Below are positions 1 to 12,100 of a stretch of 64,000 bases of DNA, in pieces (the first letter of the stretch is position 1; every line of letters starts with the position of its first letter). The translations under genes were made by a program, and so were the position numbers. This stretch comes from Phocoena phocoena (taxonomy: Eukaryota; Chordata; Mammalia; Artiodactyla; Phocoenidae). The notes below the pieces were generated by a model. That model was not told the DNA's origin. It did not search any database and saw nothing but the letters and a program-made list of their open reading frames with translations. Location of the stretch: NCBI RefSeq assembly GCF_963924675.1, contig NC_089225.1:113617094-113681093 (forward strand), in the 5' to 3' direction.

Positions 1-2369
1 TCCCGCTGGCTGCGCCCGGACTCAAGGCCCTCCCGGCCACTGACGGGGCCTACGCATCTCTGTCACCTCGAGAAAGGGAAGGCGGGTCCCCAGGGTCCTG
101 CCCCGGACCCACGGAGACCCCCAGTGTGTCCCAGCGGGGGCCACCCTGCTCTCAGCCCGGAGGTGAGCGGGCAGGGAGCCCCAGCGCCCTCCTTGCCCGC
201 CGTCGTCTTCCAACGAGGGGCAGAGACGGCAGCACATCCGGCAGGTACCAGACCTTGGCTCAGAGGTCAAGGGGTGAAGAGACCACCCCTGATCCTCAGA
301 TACAGGCCCTACCCTGGGGCAGGACACGACCCGTGAGCGCAAGCCGGACCGGAGGACAGGTCCAGGGCCCGAGACAGACAGCCACGCTGAGCTCAGCCCC
401 CAGCTTTCCACCCGCGCCGCTGAGCTGCGGGCCGGGATGCTATCTCCACACACCTGCTCAACTTCTGATCCCCTCAAGGAGCTCTCATTTTCCCTGGAAA
501 CTGAACTTCTACGGAAATCAAAGTGCCTGGTTTTCAAACTCTCCTTGTGTTTCAAAAAGGCGGGGGCAAGGCAGTGTAGACATCAGCGGTGGCCGTGGGG
601 AAACGGAGCAACACCTGTACCCCTGAGGCCCGCGGAAGGGACACCAGGGGGCACACAGGGTGGCCCTACGAGCGCGGATCTGACTGCCCGTGTGGCTCAC
701 GGCCGAGCCAGGGCATCCACAGAAGGGAAGGCGACCCCAAAGCTAAGTGGTGCTCTGGGCCTCAGGAAGGAGACGGACAAGCAGACTCAGAATGTCGGGG
801 TGATGAGGGCTGGGAGAAGGCCAGGGCAGTCAGGACGGGGTGGGGGGGCTGGTCCAGGGATGGCGGGGTGCGGGGGAGAGGGCAGGAGCCCTGGGGACCT
901 GGGGGGCGAGGGTCCAGTCGCAGTGTGATGTTGACACAGCTGCTCTCGGCAGCCCCCACATCGTCCCCAGGGCCCCCTCTTTCACTCGACAGTTCATCTA
1001 CAGCTCACCTTCTCCTTGGCCTTGGCAGAGTCAGATAATTGGGCCTTGGGTAAAACTGCTTTTTTTCAGAAACAAACAGGCCTCTCTGCAGACTACCAAC
1101 GTCCGTCCAGCTTCCCAGGAACCGTCTCTTTTTCCCTCTTTCATCCCAAAGGAAAGCGACCCCGCGCTCGGCCTAACCACTAGCTTGGCGAATCTGAGAA
1201 GGCGCAGCAGCAGACCCAGAGCGGCAGGGCAGGAGGGCGGCACCGAGGAGGCCATCCCAGGTCCAGGGGAAGGAAAGCACCCCGACAGGGAAGCATCTTA
1301 AAGGGGACAGGGAGCCCCAAGGAGCAACTGTCCCCCTGGAAGGGCAGGGAGTGGAGGCAGGTGAGCCCAGAGGAAAGCTGGGCCTCTGGAAGAAAGGGAA
1401 GGGAGCCCAGCCCAAGGGAAGAGGCTGCACGTGTGCTCGGGGGACGGACGGTTGGGGAGGTCAGTGGCAGGGGCCAGGGGCTGGGCTGGCCAATGGAGGG
1501 TCTCCTGCTGTCCTGGGGCCCCACCTCAGGTGTGTGAGCACCAAAGAGACAATCAGGCTGCACCCACGGAAAAGAGAGAACTCGGTGACATCCACCATGC
1601 TGGCAATCATCGGGACAGGACACCAGGACCTCAATGTCCCACGTCGGCAGAACCCCACTCACCCCCAGGCCTCCCTGCAGGTCCCACTCCAATTCCAGCC
1701 ACCCACAGCCCTCTGCACCCCTGGAAAGCCCCTCCAGGCCCACTCCGCGCCCGCAGGAGAAAGCCTACGCTCCGTCCAGGGCCACCAGAGGCTCCGCAGC
1801 CTGAGCTCGCCCAGCACCCACCCAAGCTCTCAGGCCACCAAGCAGCCCGGCTGAGCCCCCAGGCCGGGTGCCGCCCTGTTAACTGCAGGGCCGCTCAGCC
1901 ACCCTCTCCACCGAGACTCTGAGCCTCCGACAGCTGCACTGCCTCAGGGATGCGGGTACAGAATGAGCCCCCGAAACCAAGGTGCTGATGGGCCTGGCTG
2001 CGGGGCATCAGGCTTGGGAGAGGAGGGGCTCGGACCCAAGGCTCCAGCTTGGCGGGACACAGGCCAAGCAGGCACACCACCAGCCAGGAGCACAAATGCT
2101 TCACTGGGCTGGGAGGTCAGGCGTGAAAAGGGAGAATGGGACATGGGGTCTAAGACCCGGCCTCGGCCAAATTGGCACCCAAGAGCTGGGCCATTGAGGG
2201 AAAGGAGATGACTTGATCAGGCCTGAGAATCTGGACCACAATAATAAGGAAAAATGCTGCAGAAGGGCCCAAGCTCTACAGTGAGCCTCGCAACTGACAA
2301 TCCCCAAAGGCTCCCTGTAAATCACATGTGTGCACATACACACGTGCATATTCAATGCATTACAGTTAC
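1..2369. other. GC-rich single-copy region, no gene recognised
   Basis: This is GC-rich sequence with overlapping open frames on both strands, the longest about 190 codons. None shows a domain, a convincing splice context or codon structure that sets it apart from the other frames. It is most simply read as part of the long first intron of the minus-strand gene whose first exon is proposed at 24654-24940. Nothing repetitive was recognised before the AT-rich array. Confidence 0.5.
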
Positions 2370-3866
2370 CATTATATTAACAACATAGAGCATGTTGCAT
2401 ATATTTATTGTATATAAGTGATGGTAACATGTATATATACACATACTTTACATTAACAACATAGAGCATGTTGCATATATTTATTGTATATAAGTGATGG
2501 TAACATGTATATATACACATACTTTACATTAACAATATAGAGCATGTTGCATATATTTATTGTATATGTGATGGTAACATGTATATATACACATACTTTA
2601 CATTAACAACATAGAGCATGTTGCATATATTTATTGTATATAAGTGATGGTAACATGTATATATACACATACTTTATATTAACAACATAGAGCATGTTGC
2701 ATATATTTATTGTATAAGTGATGGTAACATGTATATATACACATACTTTATATTAACAACATAGAGCATGTTGCATATATTTATTGTATATGTGATGGTA
2801 ACATGTATATATACACATACTTTATATTAACAATATAGAGCATGTTGCATATATTTATTGTATATGTGATGGTAACGTATATATACACATACTTTATATT
2901 AACAATATAGAGCATGTTGCATATATTTATTGTATAAGTGATGGTAACATGTATATATACACATACTTTATATTAACAACATAGAGCGTGTTGCATATAT
3001 TTATTGTATATGTGATGGTAACATGTATATATACACATACTTTATATTAACAACATAGAGCATGTTGCATATATTTATTGTATATGTGATGGTAACATGT
3101 ATATATACACATACTTTATATTAACAACATAGAGCATGTTGCATATATTTATTGTATATGTGATGGTAACATGTATATATACACATACTTTATATTAACA
3201 ATATAGAGCATGTTGCATATATTTATTGTATATGTGATGGTAACATGTATATATACACATACTTTATATTAACAATATAGAGCATGTTGCATATATTTAT
3301 TGTATATGTGATGGTAACATGTATATATACACATACTTTATATTAACAATATAGAGCATGTTGCATATATTTATTGTATATAAGTGATGGTAACATGTAT
3401 ATATACACATACTTTATATTAACAACATAGAGCATGTTGCATATATTTATTGTATATGTGATGGTAACATGTATATATACACATACTTTATATTAACAAT
3501 ATAGAGTTTGTTGCATATATTTATTGTATATGTGATGGTAACATGTATATATACACATACTTTATATTAACAATATAGAGCATGTTGCATATATTTATTG
3601 TATATGTGATGGTAACATGTATATATACACATACTTTATATTAACAATATAGAGCATGTTGCATATATTTATTGTATATGTGATGGTAACATGTATATAT
3701 ACACATACTTTATATTAACAATATAGAGCATGTTGCATATATTTATTGTATATGTGATGGTAACATGTATATATACACATACTTTATATTAACAATATAG
3801 AGCATGTTGCATATATTTATTGTATAAGTGATGGTAACATGTATATATACACATACTTTATGTATC
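2370..3866. repeat. AT-rich tandem array, 20 copies of a 74-76 bp unit
   Basis: Twenty consecutive copies of a roughly 76-bp unit can be counted by the recurring core TGATGGTAACATG followed by TATATATACACATAC. Variants of 74 bp differ at TGTATATAAGTG versus TGTATATGTG versus TGTATAAGTG. Early copies carry CTTTACATTAAC and later copies CTTTATATTAAC, so the array has a left-right gradient of variants. The unit contains the self-complementary stretch GTATATATAC. The right edge runs directly into sequence resembling the U3 part of the LTR at 8602-9175, so the array appears to have grown beside or inside a retroviral LTR remnant. Confidence 0.95.
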
Positions 3867-4052
3867 TCCATGTATGTACAGTTATTGTGTTTACAGTCAG
3901 GCTCCTGGTCTACTGGAAGTTGAACCTTCTGCTGTGTCTTGGGCCTAACTGGCTCTAACCAGTTTTTGTCATATCCTGTTCTTCTTAATGGTTGTGTCAT
4001 TATTTGAATGACTGTGCCCTGCTCCTTGCCCTTCTGTCTCCTTCCTGCCTCA
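3867..4052 (-). mobile_element. Truncated LTR remnant (U3 part), probable 3' LTR of the minus-strand ERV
   Basis: This segment aligns by eye with 9000-9175. Both carry GGCCTA followed by TAACCAGTTT or TGACCAGTTT, then CTTCTTAA(T/C)GGTTGTGTCATT and a pyrimidine-rich end. Translating both on the minus strand gives similar peptides starting MTQPLRR, which confirms common ancestry rather than coding. The right edge ends in CCTGCCTCA, compatible with a minus-strand LTR starting TGAGG. The R/U5 part expected to the left is missing and replaced by the AT-rich array. Confidence 0.7.
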
Positions 4053-6345
4053 GAGATTTTAGTCTCATAATGTTATGGGAAGCAGAGGGGCAATGGTCCA
4101 TCTTCTGTAGCGGCTTCAGGGCTCACTAGGGGCGCTGACCCTGCCTGCCAGGGAGTAAAAAGCTCAGGGTGCCTCATCTAGGGGCCCTGGGGGCAGGAGA
4201 GCTTCTTGTTTTAAGTCTGTGTGTGGGGCACGGGGGTGGGGGGGGAGACAGGTATGGGCTGGAATCCTCACAGCTGTCATCTTGATGTGGAGCTGTTGTA
4301 ACCGCTTCCATGGCCTTCCTATGAATCTCCTCGATGAAGCACCTGTACAGTAGCATCAGATTATAACAGTAACGGTCTATAAATGACAAAAGACTTAAAA
4401 GCCAAGTTAAATATCTGATTAGAGTGTAATCGATAAAGAAACTTGGCTACAGCCACCAGAATTAGGACTGATAACCTTATACACCAGGACATATCCAAAT
4501 TTTAGAAATTTCACATAAATTCTAGAATGTCTATATTAATAACATTTACCCACGGTATAACCCAAGGCTTATCACTCCTTTGACAATGCTTGTAACATAT
4601 CAAATAATCCTCCTTAATTTAACATCTCTCTGAGATGTCTCAGGGTTTCTCTTCCACGAACCTTCTACAACTTTCTGTACTGATATTATTTTGTCCCTTA
4701 TTTTTCTCCATTCTGAAACAACCAGCTCCAGAACAAATTACTCTCTTTTTCCCTTTTAACAAATGCGTTCCATTCCTCATACTTTCTTCTACTGAAAACA
4801 CATCTTACTTTCCTGGCATACCGAAATGTTTCTTATTCTTCAGCAGCTTTAATTACATTATACAATTTTAACCCTTAAGAACCTTAATCTCTGGATAAAC
4901 CAACAAGCAGCAAGTAGTTGTAAACTGTCATACCCACATTTCCTGACTGGAAAACTTATATTTTAGTTTTCCTCTCCTAAGGCAAAGTAGGTAAACTCAG
5001 ACCCATCCCACCCAGCAATTAATATTCCAACATACATCCTATTTGAAATGACCCAGATAGTCAATGAGTTCTCACCATTTACCTCAGTTTAGTCTTAAGT
5101 TACCAAAATCTGGAGAGACTATTTTAGATAGACATTCCCAAAACATTATTTCTATAGAGTTTACCTAAAAGTCCTTATCTCATTTACATTTACTTTCCTT
5201 AAAAGCTTTTATCACTTACAAGTTACTTAGTCTCCTTGCTGACAAGTTTGCAACAGGTATAATAAGGCCTTATTTGACCTCTAGTAAACCCAGGTACAAC
5301 AGAAGTTTTGTACTTAACATTGATGACTCTAAAGACATGTACTGTATATGAGTCAAACCACAAGCATAAGCCACCTTCTAAGCCACCTTCAATGCCAGAT
5401 ATCAATTCAGTACTGAATATATCCCAGATCATGTGAACCTGAAATGCATTCTGGCCAGATCTGTTTATATTTCTGAGTATTTATATAAGTGCTTCATTTC
5501 TTTAAGCCAATTAAATACAGCTCTTTTACGAATTAGTTTTGGCAATACCACATATCTACAACACACATGCAGATTTGTATAAACATACAAAACACAGAGA
5601 CCTCATAGTTCCCATTCCAAAATTTCAGCCATGATTCAGATCCAACAACGTAAAACCCATCAGTTACAAGGGGCTGGATTCAAATTGGGTTTCTAGGAGA
5701 TGAAACAAATCATGGTCACCTGTCTAGATGACTAAACCCTCTTTACTAATATTTATGGAAAAGATACTTAAGCTCTCTATTTGTCCTTGACAAGTCAAGT
5801 TCCAAATCACCTACCCCCTTTCCTGAAATTTGCATCTTAAAAGGATAGGGGAGACTAGAGTTCTGGAGAAAACCAGGTAGAATATTTGCATCTCAAAGGC
5901 ATAGAAGAAAGGCTAGTTCCTCCTTGGATGACTTTTTCCCTTAAGGCCAGAAAAAAAAAAAAGTTTTTTTTCAGTACTTACAAGTCTCTTACGATAAGCA
6001 GGGGAGGTTTGGGGAGTAGTAAAAGGATTGGTGGACTTTGGATTATTTCTGGAGCCACACCTCTGGTCCTGTAAAGACTAGATTTGTAAAACAAGGACAG
6101 TTTTTTTGTTTTTCCTCAAAGAATTGGATGGTCACCTCAATGATTATCAAAGGACTGACACACCCATTCACCTATGTTGGAAAGTTTACTTTATCACTCA
6201 AGATATGTTATCACTCAAGATATCACTCAAGATAAAGTTTTACTTTACCACTCAAAGATAAAGATATACTGGGTGTCTGGGAGCAGGGAGATGCAGAAGA
6301 AAGCGACCTTTAGTTCTAGCACTGCGAACCACTTTAACAGCCCAT
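4053..6345 (-). mobile_element. Internal remainder of the minus-strand ERV, no recognised domain
   Basis: The segment lies between the U3 remnant and the protease remnant, so by position it should hold the pol/env end of the provirus. It is strongly AT-rich from about 4390 to 6250, and I recognise no reverse transcriptase, integrase or envelope motif on either strand. The first 330 bases next to the LTR are GC-richer and include a G-rich run. Near 6200-6250 there is a small direct repeat of ATCACTCAAGAT. Deletion, later insertions or advanced decay are all possible. Confidence 0.4.
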
Positions 6346-6610
6346 AGGTTAAAAACTTAGATGGGATGGAATGGAGACATCCTCTGGCTCGAGACTGAGG
6401 CAGGCTCTCCCCGGCCAAGAGCAATCTTTTTTAGTGGTCAGATTTCCTAGCAAGGAACTGAAGAGAGCTGGGGGGCAGGGTGAATCGCTTGGTTTGGGGG
6501 CCTTCCCTCCCCTCCCCGCCATTATCACACAGGATTGGGAGGACAAGGGCCCAGGGAAATCAGTCAGCCCCCATATCTAGTAAGAAAATAACTTTCCTAC
6601 TTGCCACATC
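6346..6610 (-). pseudogene. ERV protease remnant (class I, gammaretrovirus-like)
   Basis: On the minus strand, 6563-6586 reads F-L-L-D-M-G-A-D. This matches the retroviral aspartic protease active-site motif LLDTGA with the threonine changed to methionine. About 20 residues further on, a frame reads LSSQSCVIM, a stretch typical of class I ERV proteases after the active site. Stop codons and frame changes interrupt the reading, so it is a dead remnant. Protease following nucleocapsid is the order expected for a gag-pro-pol provirus on this strand. Confidence 0.7.
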
Positions 6611-6733
6611 AAGGGCTACCCAAGGAGAAATGACCAGGTGTCCTCTGGGAGCCAGGGAAGGTCCCAGGCTCCATCAGTCTTCGGTCCCCTCAGCCATCAC
6701 TGGTTTGGGAGCCCTGAATCCCCTTCAGGCCTA

Positions 6734-6757
6734 GGGGCAGTCCCGCTTCCAGTAGCC
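6734..6757 (-). pseudogene. Second half of an ERV nucleocapsid zinc knuckle
   Basis: The minus strand reads G-Y-W-K-R-D-C-P. This corresponds to the end of a retroviral zinc knuckle (normally G-H-W-x-x-D-C-P) with the zinc-binding histidine changed to tyrosine. It abuts the nested LTR that starts at 6760. The other gag remnant lies beyond that LTR at 7447-7488, so the LTR insertion split the nucleocapsid region. Confidence 0.6.
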
Positions 6758-6759
6758 CC

Positions 6760-7387
6760 TGAAACCGAGCAGGACCCTGTGGGGCTCCTGGGCACGAATG
6801 CCTTTCCATATCCCCTGCTTCTTGTTTGTAGGGACAAGACTCCAGCCTCCATGACCTTCCCTGAGTTCTAAAGCACAGATTCAAACAGTTGCTAATCAGG
6901 GAAGGGAGGGGATGCAGAGACAAGGGAGGAGCGGCCAGGAAGCAGTAGAGCAGCCTTGGGCCAGGGTCCTGGTCCCTCCTCAAGGGACACATATAACAAT
7001 GTATTTGAGATCTTTACAGAACTAAAACCCCCAACAAATGGAAGATGTTGGCATTCTTCATTCCAGAGAACATCACAGTTTGATAACCTCATCAAGGGAC
7101 CACCTGAGGCCAGATGAAAGCAACCAGAGCAGCTCATTAGGAGGGGACCACCTGAGGCCAGATGAAGGGAGGGCACCCTGATCTTTATCAGCTACTGCAC
7201 CCCTGATCCATGGCTATAAAACTCCTCACCAAATCCTCCCGGGCTGGGACACGCAGTTTTTCAGGGCACAAGACCGCTGTGTCCCCCGCTCTGCCTGGCA
7301 AAGCAATAAAGCTATTCTCTTCTACTTCACCCAAAACTCTGTCTCCGAGATTCAATTCGGCACCTGTGCACAGAGGCCGAGCTTTCA
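6760..7387 (+). mobile_element. Solo LTR (class I ERV type) nested in the older minus-strand ERV
   Basis: The element starts TGAAAC and ends GCTTTCA, giving the short TG...CA inverted ends expected of an LTR, with a length of 628 bp. It contains a TATA box (TATAAA at 7215-7220) and a polyadenylation signal (AATAAA at 7305-7310) about 90 bases later, in the right order for U3-R-U5. U3 has a 23-bp direct repeat starting GGGACCACCTGAGG at 7096-7118 and 7144-7166, an enhancer-like duplication. It sits between two nucleocapsid remnants of the opposite strand, so it inserted after the host provirus. No clean target-site duplication is visible. Confidence 0.7.
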
Positions 7388-8576
7388 GCATCACCTTCTC
7401 GTTTGTATATCGGGCAGGTTCCCAGGGGACTTTTCCCACACAGGAGGTATTCGTCCTTCCAGTGGCTCTCCTAGCCACACTTGAAACAGATCCATCCTTT
7501 CTTGGCGAGACAGTGGCTCTGATCCAGGCTTCCTGGATCTGGCCCCCGCCACTGGGCTTTCGTAAGGGAGGGTAACCCTGAGGTGGTGCAGGGGTTAGGG
7601 CTGCCGCCAGTAATGGTGCCATTAGCTATTGTCCCTGAATCCTGTTTGCCTCTTCCACCCTATCTCTATCGTTGAACACTCCAACGGCCAAGTCCATGGG
7701 CTGATTCATGGGGGTCCGGGGTCTCCAGCTGCCCAGATGGGACGTTAGAGGTAAATGGTCTGCAAGACTGTCCCTCCTCAGAATTGGGGTGGGGGGGCGT
7801 GTAGGAGTTCCCCGTTGTGGACCTCAGGGAGGTGGTCTCATAAGGGGATCATCTAAAACATCAGGCTCCCGTGGGGGAAGAAGCCACTTTGAAAGGGGTG
7901 TGAGCCAGGCACACCCGGCAGGAGCTCTTTAGACCTGGATCTTGGAATAGCGCCATGAACATTTGGACGTATGGGACTTCCCCCCATTTTTGGTTAGTAT
8001 GTCACGACAAGACAGGGGTCTGATGGTTCTTTGTCCTGGCACTCTCCCAGTGTCCCTGATATCCCAAAAATGTAAGAAGGGGGTATGCTGCCAGGGACCT
8101 TACTGGGTGGACCCCCTCAAGGGAGTGTCACAGAGAAAAGTCCTGATGGCATTTAGGAGATGGTATAATTGGCCTGATCTGTAACAGCCCCTGACTCCTG
8201 GGATTTGGGGATTCAGCAGAAAAGGTGTTTAATTAAGTATGGAAAACTGGGCCTGTGGCCATCTGGTCATGAGAAAGGGTCTGTCTGGCAAAAGCAACAG
8301 TGGGGTTCCTGCAGGCACCCTGAATCTGTCTGGTGAGCCTGAGAAGGCCCCTTGGATTAGTCAGGGAAAGGAACAAGAGCCAGTGGGAGAAAAAGCCACC
8401 AGGGTCCCAGGGCCTGAATCCTTCAGAGAGGGAGGGTGGAGACCTAGGCCCTGAGTCAAATAAATGCACTACACGGCTGGGGACGAGTACCAGCCACCCT
8501 CCACAGAGGGGAGCCACAGCCTAATAAGCAGACTGAGATTACGCCCTTTGAGGTCCCTTCCATAGTCACTAGGGCT
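7388..8576 (-). pseudogene. ERV leader and gag remnant with a zinc knuckle
   Basis: At 7447-7488 the minus strand reads C-F-K-C-G, stop, E-S-H-W-K-D-E-Y, which is a CCHC retroviral zinc knuckle. An internal stop codon is present and the last cysteine is replaced by tyrosine. Upstream on the minus strand, the kilobase back to the primer-binding-site-like sequence is where leader, matrix and capsid should be. I see only short broken frames (60-140 codons) and no convincing capsid motif. The order LTR, PBS, gag, nucleocapsid, protease is consistent along the minus strand. Confidence 0.6.
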
Positions 8577-8594
8577 GTCCCTTCCTGGTCGCCA
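8577..8594 (-). other. Primer-binding-site-like sequence of the ERV
   Basis: On the minus strand these 18 bases read TGGCGACCAGGAAGGGAC, starting with the TGG required to pair with a tRNA CCA end. They lie 7 bases inside the LTR end at 8602. They match a lysine-type PBS at 13 of 18 positions, and also resemble the TGGC(A/G)ACCACGAA type of some class I ERVs, so the primer tRNA is uncertain. Confidence 0.45.
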
Positions 8595-8601
8595 GAAAAG
8601 A

Positions 8602-9176
8602 TGTTGCAGGAAAAAAAATGGGGCCCGAGAGGATGGTCATGTCCCAGGTCTCGAGTGAGTCCCTGGGATAGGCTGCCAAGGGAGGGTCCTTGGCTTCGCG
8701 CAGGAAGGAATTCAACAGCAAGCCACAGAAAAGGGAAAGCAGGTTTATTTAGAGATGCACACTCCAGAGTCAGAGTGTGGGCCAGCTCAGAAGAGGAGAG
8801 GTGGCCCCAGGGCATGGGATCATCTGGAAAGTGAGAGGGGCCTCGGAGGTATGGGGGTGGTTAGTTTCTATGGGCTGGGTAATTTCATAGGATAACACGT
8901 GGGAGGAATATTCTGACTACCTTGGAGAGAGGGTGGGGATTGCCAGAAGTTGGGGCACCACCCACTTTTTGCCCTTTTATGGTCATGGATCCTGCAGGTG
9001 TGTCCTTCAGATGCTAATGTGTTACAATGAGCGTATAATGCAGCTTGTGGTCTACCACAAGTCAAACCTGCTATCTTAGGCCTAGGTGGCTGTGACCAGT
9101 TTATGTTGTATCCTCTTCTTCTTAACGGTTGTGTCATTCTTTTTATGGTTGTGCCCCCCGTCCCCTTCCTTCCTAA
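8602..9176 (-). mobile_element. 5' LTR of the minus-strand class I ERV
   Basis: On the minus strand this roughly 575-bp element ends CCTGCAACA, and a minus-strand AATAAA lies at 8744-8749, about 145 bases from that end, as expected for R/U5. The U3 end at about 9175 shares sequence with the truncated copy at 3867-4052. The two LTR copies in the same direction flank the gag and protease remnants. A short (AC)n run starts at about 9180, outside the element. Confidence 0.7.
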
Positions 9177-9199
9177 GATATACACACACACACATCCAG

Positions 9200-12100
9200 T
9201 GAATTGCCTAAACTCTTTACCACATGGACTATTTCCCTTCTTTGTCCTCAACTTCACAGAAGCCTGCTGAGTGTCATTCTCCACTGAGCCCTGCAATCCC
9301 GTTCCAAAAACTAAGGAAATGCACCAAATCTAAACTTCCCAGCTCACAGCGGCTACTTACTATTCATCAAAGGCCACCGTTCGGTGTGATCTCCAGGATG
9401 CGACAGAGCAAACGAATGTCTGTGTCCTGATAACCCGAGAAAATGACCGAAAGTGACTAAAACACCTCCCATCCAGCACACACAACATAAAATAGATTCG
9501 TGGTAACTGAGCTGTCACCTGAACACGTGACAAACATGCAAAGTATGATGAAAGAGGCAGATGCTAAGAATTAAGAATAAGGGTGTTGCCTTCCTGGACT
9601 GCCTCTCTCAGTCATTACAGTGAGAACACGCAGCCAGCTGAGGCTGCAGTGAGAGACAAATGACCGTCGCACTTCAGTTTAGCGCGTTCTAAAAATACAA
9701 TTTACAATTCAGCAATATCCTTGCTTTTTCTTTAGTCACTACAACACAAGCATGCCTCTTTGTTATCTCTAACTACATCTGCATGCAAAACACGCTCTCG
9801 CTAGGAAAATTTAAGTTCTGGAGAATCTAAACCCATTTTTCAAATTTGAAAGATGAAAAGAAAGGGAAAGGAGAGAGTAAAGGTGCATTTTATTCACGTG
9901 CAAAAAATGTAACTGAAAGCTGACTTCAGGTCCTCACCCCAACCCGGTAAATGAGGTATGTAACTTGTCCCCAAGTGGTTTCAGAATTACTATTTCGGCT
10001 ATATGACTCTGCAGTGGAACCAAATCCGTCTTGATCCAAAAGCCGTGCCATTTACTTTCCTGCGTAAGGAAATGCCAGTATTCTGCATGCGTGCGACAAG
10101 AAGGTTTCTCAGCCTTGGCACTGGCAACATCCAAATCGCCTCAGGGTGAGAACCCCGAAGTAGCCTCTGTGGCCTGTGCGCCTCTCTGAAGCCGCCACCC
10201 AGTCCGTGAGCACACGCAGACTCCGTCCGCTGAGGCTGGCAGCTCCCCATGTTGCCCGGGCCGCCAGGGCAGGCAGAGAGATGCGAGGCTCACACAGCCC
10301 CACGGGCAACAGGCTCTGATCTCACCCGAGGTCCCCGAACCTCTGTACTCTTCGCCGCACAGAACCACACCAACAGCAGCTGGTCTCCCAAGCTAGGCAG
10401 GGCGTGCACCCACAGAACACATTGAAATTAGGCACCCTAACTATTAAACTGTCACTGCAAAAGCCGGGGATACCATTTTTTCAGAAAATGAATAGGAGAA
10501 TTAATGGAATTCTTCATTTGCTTGCATTTGTGGTACTCAGCCTGTCTTTTATTACCAAGGCAGTCATAGAAAAAATGCTTCAGCCACGTATGCAAATTAA
10601 ATCATTAGTATTTTTCCCAATTACAGTTAACTGCTTATTTGTATTGCTGATCTCTTCTCTCCCAATTTCGTTCCCTTAATATTAGGGATATCGGAAATGC
10701 TTTAAGAAAACAATCTCAGGCAATACAAGAGAAATAATCTCTACTACACACTTCTCCGATCCTACAGCTGCAGGACCACCCAGTAGTGACCTAGATCAGT
10801 CACCCAAGGATTGGCTACACCCCGGGAGCCGCAGGGCTCTCATTTCTGTGGGTCCAACAAGAGCTTGAGCACAGAGGGCCACGGGCAGGGGGTCTCCCTG
10901 GCTCCTTCCCAGAGCCGCCCCATCCCCCAAAATGGGAGACAGAGCCCAGAGCTCCCCTAGGCAGGTGGGTCCAGACGAGGAGAAGTGAGCCCACCCCAGG
11001 TGGGAGCTTTCTGTAACAGCTTCGATTTTATCTAAGAAATCAGGTGAGACGTACATCCTGCTGCGAAATGTTATATGCACGCATCCATGTTATATGCATG
11101 TTTGTTTTAACGTTAAGGCGCTTTACGTAAGTGTCCAGCTCACGGATTTCACCCCCTTCTGGCCAGTCTTCTGATGCCCAGGAAGACGTGCCCACTTCCT
11201 GTGGCCACGCCCCCACCTGATCCCGCCCAGCGGCTTCCAGGGGCCCACCTTCCCTGCAGCGCCCTCACCGGCCAGAAGTCCTGCACTGCTCTGAGCCTCG
11301 CTAAGCAGACCCCTGTCACTCACACTGCAACTCTGAGGTTTGCCAGTTTGTGAGCAAACTTTCCCGTCTATGAGCTACGATCCCGAAAGGACGAGAATAA
11401 GGCTGGCAGTTGGGAGACTGAGCCAGGCTTGGAGAACAGATGTGATGGAGGTCAGGCCAGGGCCAGGGACCGGGAGCCAGAGCAGGGCCAGAGGCTGGGG
11501 GCAGGCACGGGAATAGGGGCCAGCAGAGGTGCCTCAGCACCTGGCTCCTCCAAAACTCAGAAAGCTCCACAGCACGTACACAGTCCACGGCGAAGCAACA
11601 AAGAAAAGTTCGTATTCCAGTCCAACCACTGAAAGATGGTCTGATAACCAATTACAAGGTATTCCTTTCTCCTCCACGTGAAGGCCCAGGAACACCAACC
11701 CCGCAGCTCGGCGAGCAGCCGCGAGCCCCGGCACTGAGGGCCCAAAACTCTGTGAGTGGTCACCGCTGTAAGACTGAAGACCAGAGACGGGAAAGGGGGT
11801 GGGGGTGGGGTCACCACCAGAGCCAGACGAGACTGTCCTGGCCAGGGGAGGAACCACGTGACATGGGTCCACTGCCACCTCCTCGAGGACTTGTGGGTTG
11901 AGGGAGGCAGGGGAAGAGGGGCGTCCCCCACTGGCGGGCTCGGAAGACGATGCTGGTCCCGTGGGAGCTGGGGGAGCGTGCGGGGCCAGGGATCTGGGTG
12001 CCTGGCTGATCGACAGGTCCGAGCCCTGCTGCAGCTGGCCTGGTCACTTTGGGACGCACCTCTGGACCAGCCTGAGCCCTGGAACGTAGCGACACAACTG

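Noticed and set aside
2370..3866. Array considered as a CRISPR array or replication origin
   Set aside because: There are no unique spacers between repeats, the host is a mammal, and the units are contiguous AT-rich satellite.
7188..7622. 144-codon minus-strand frame as a possible gene
   Set aside because: It runs across the nested LTR and the broken gag region, so it is a chance frame through two transposons.
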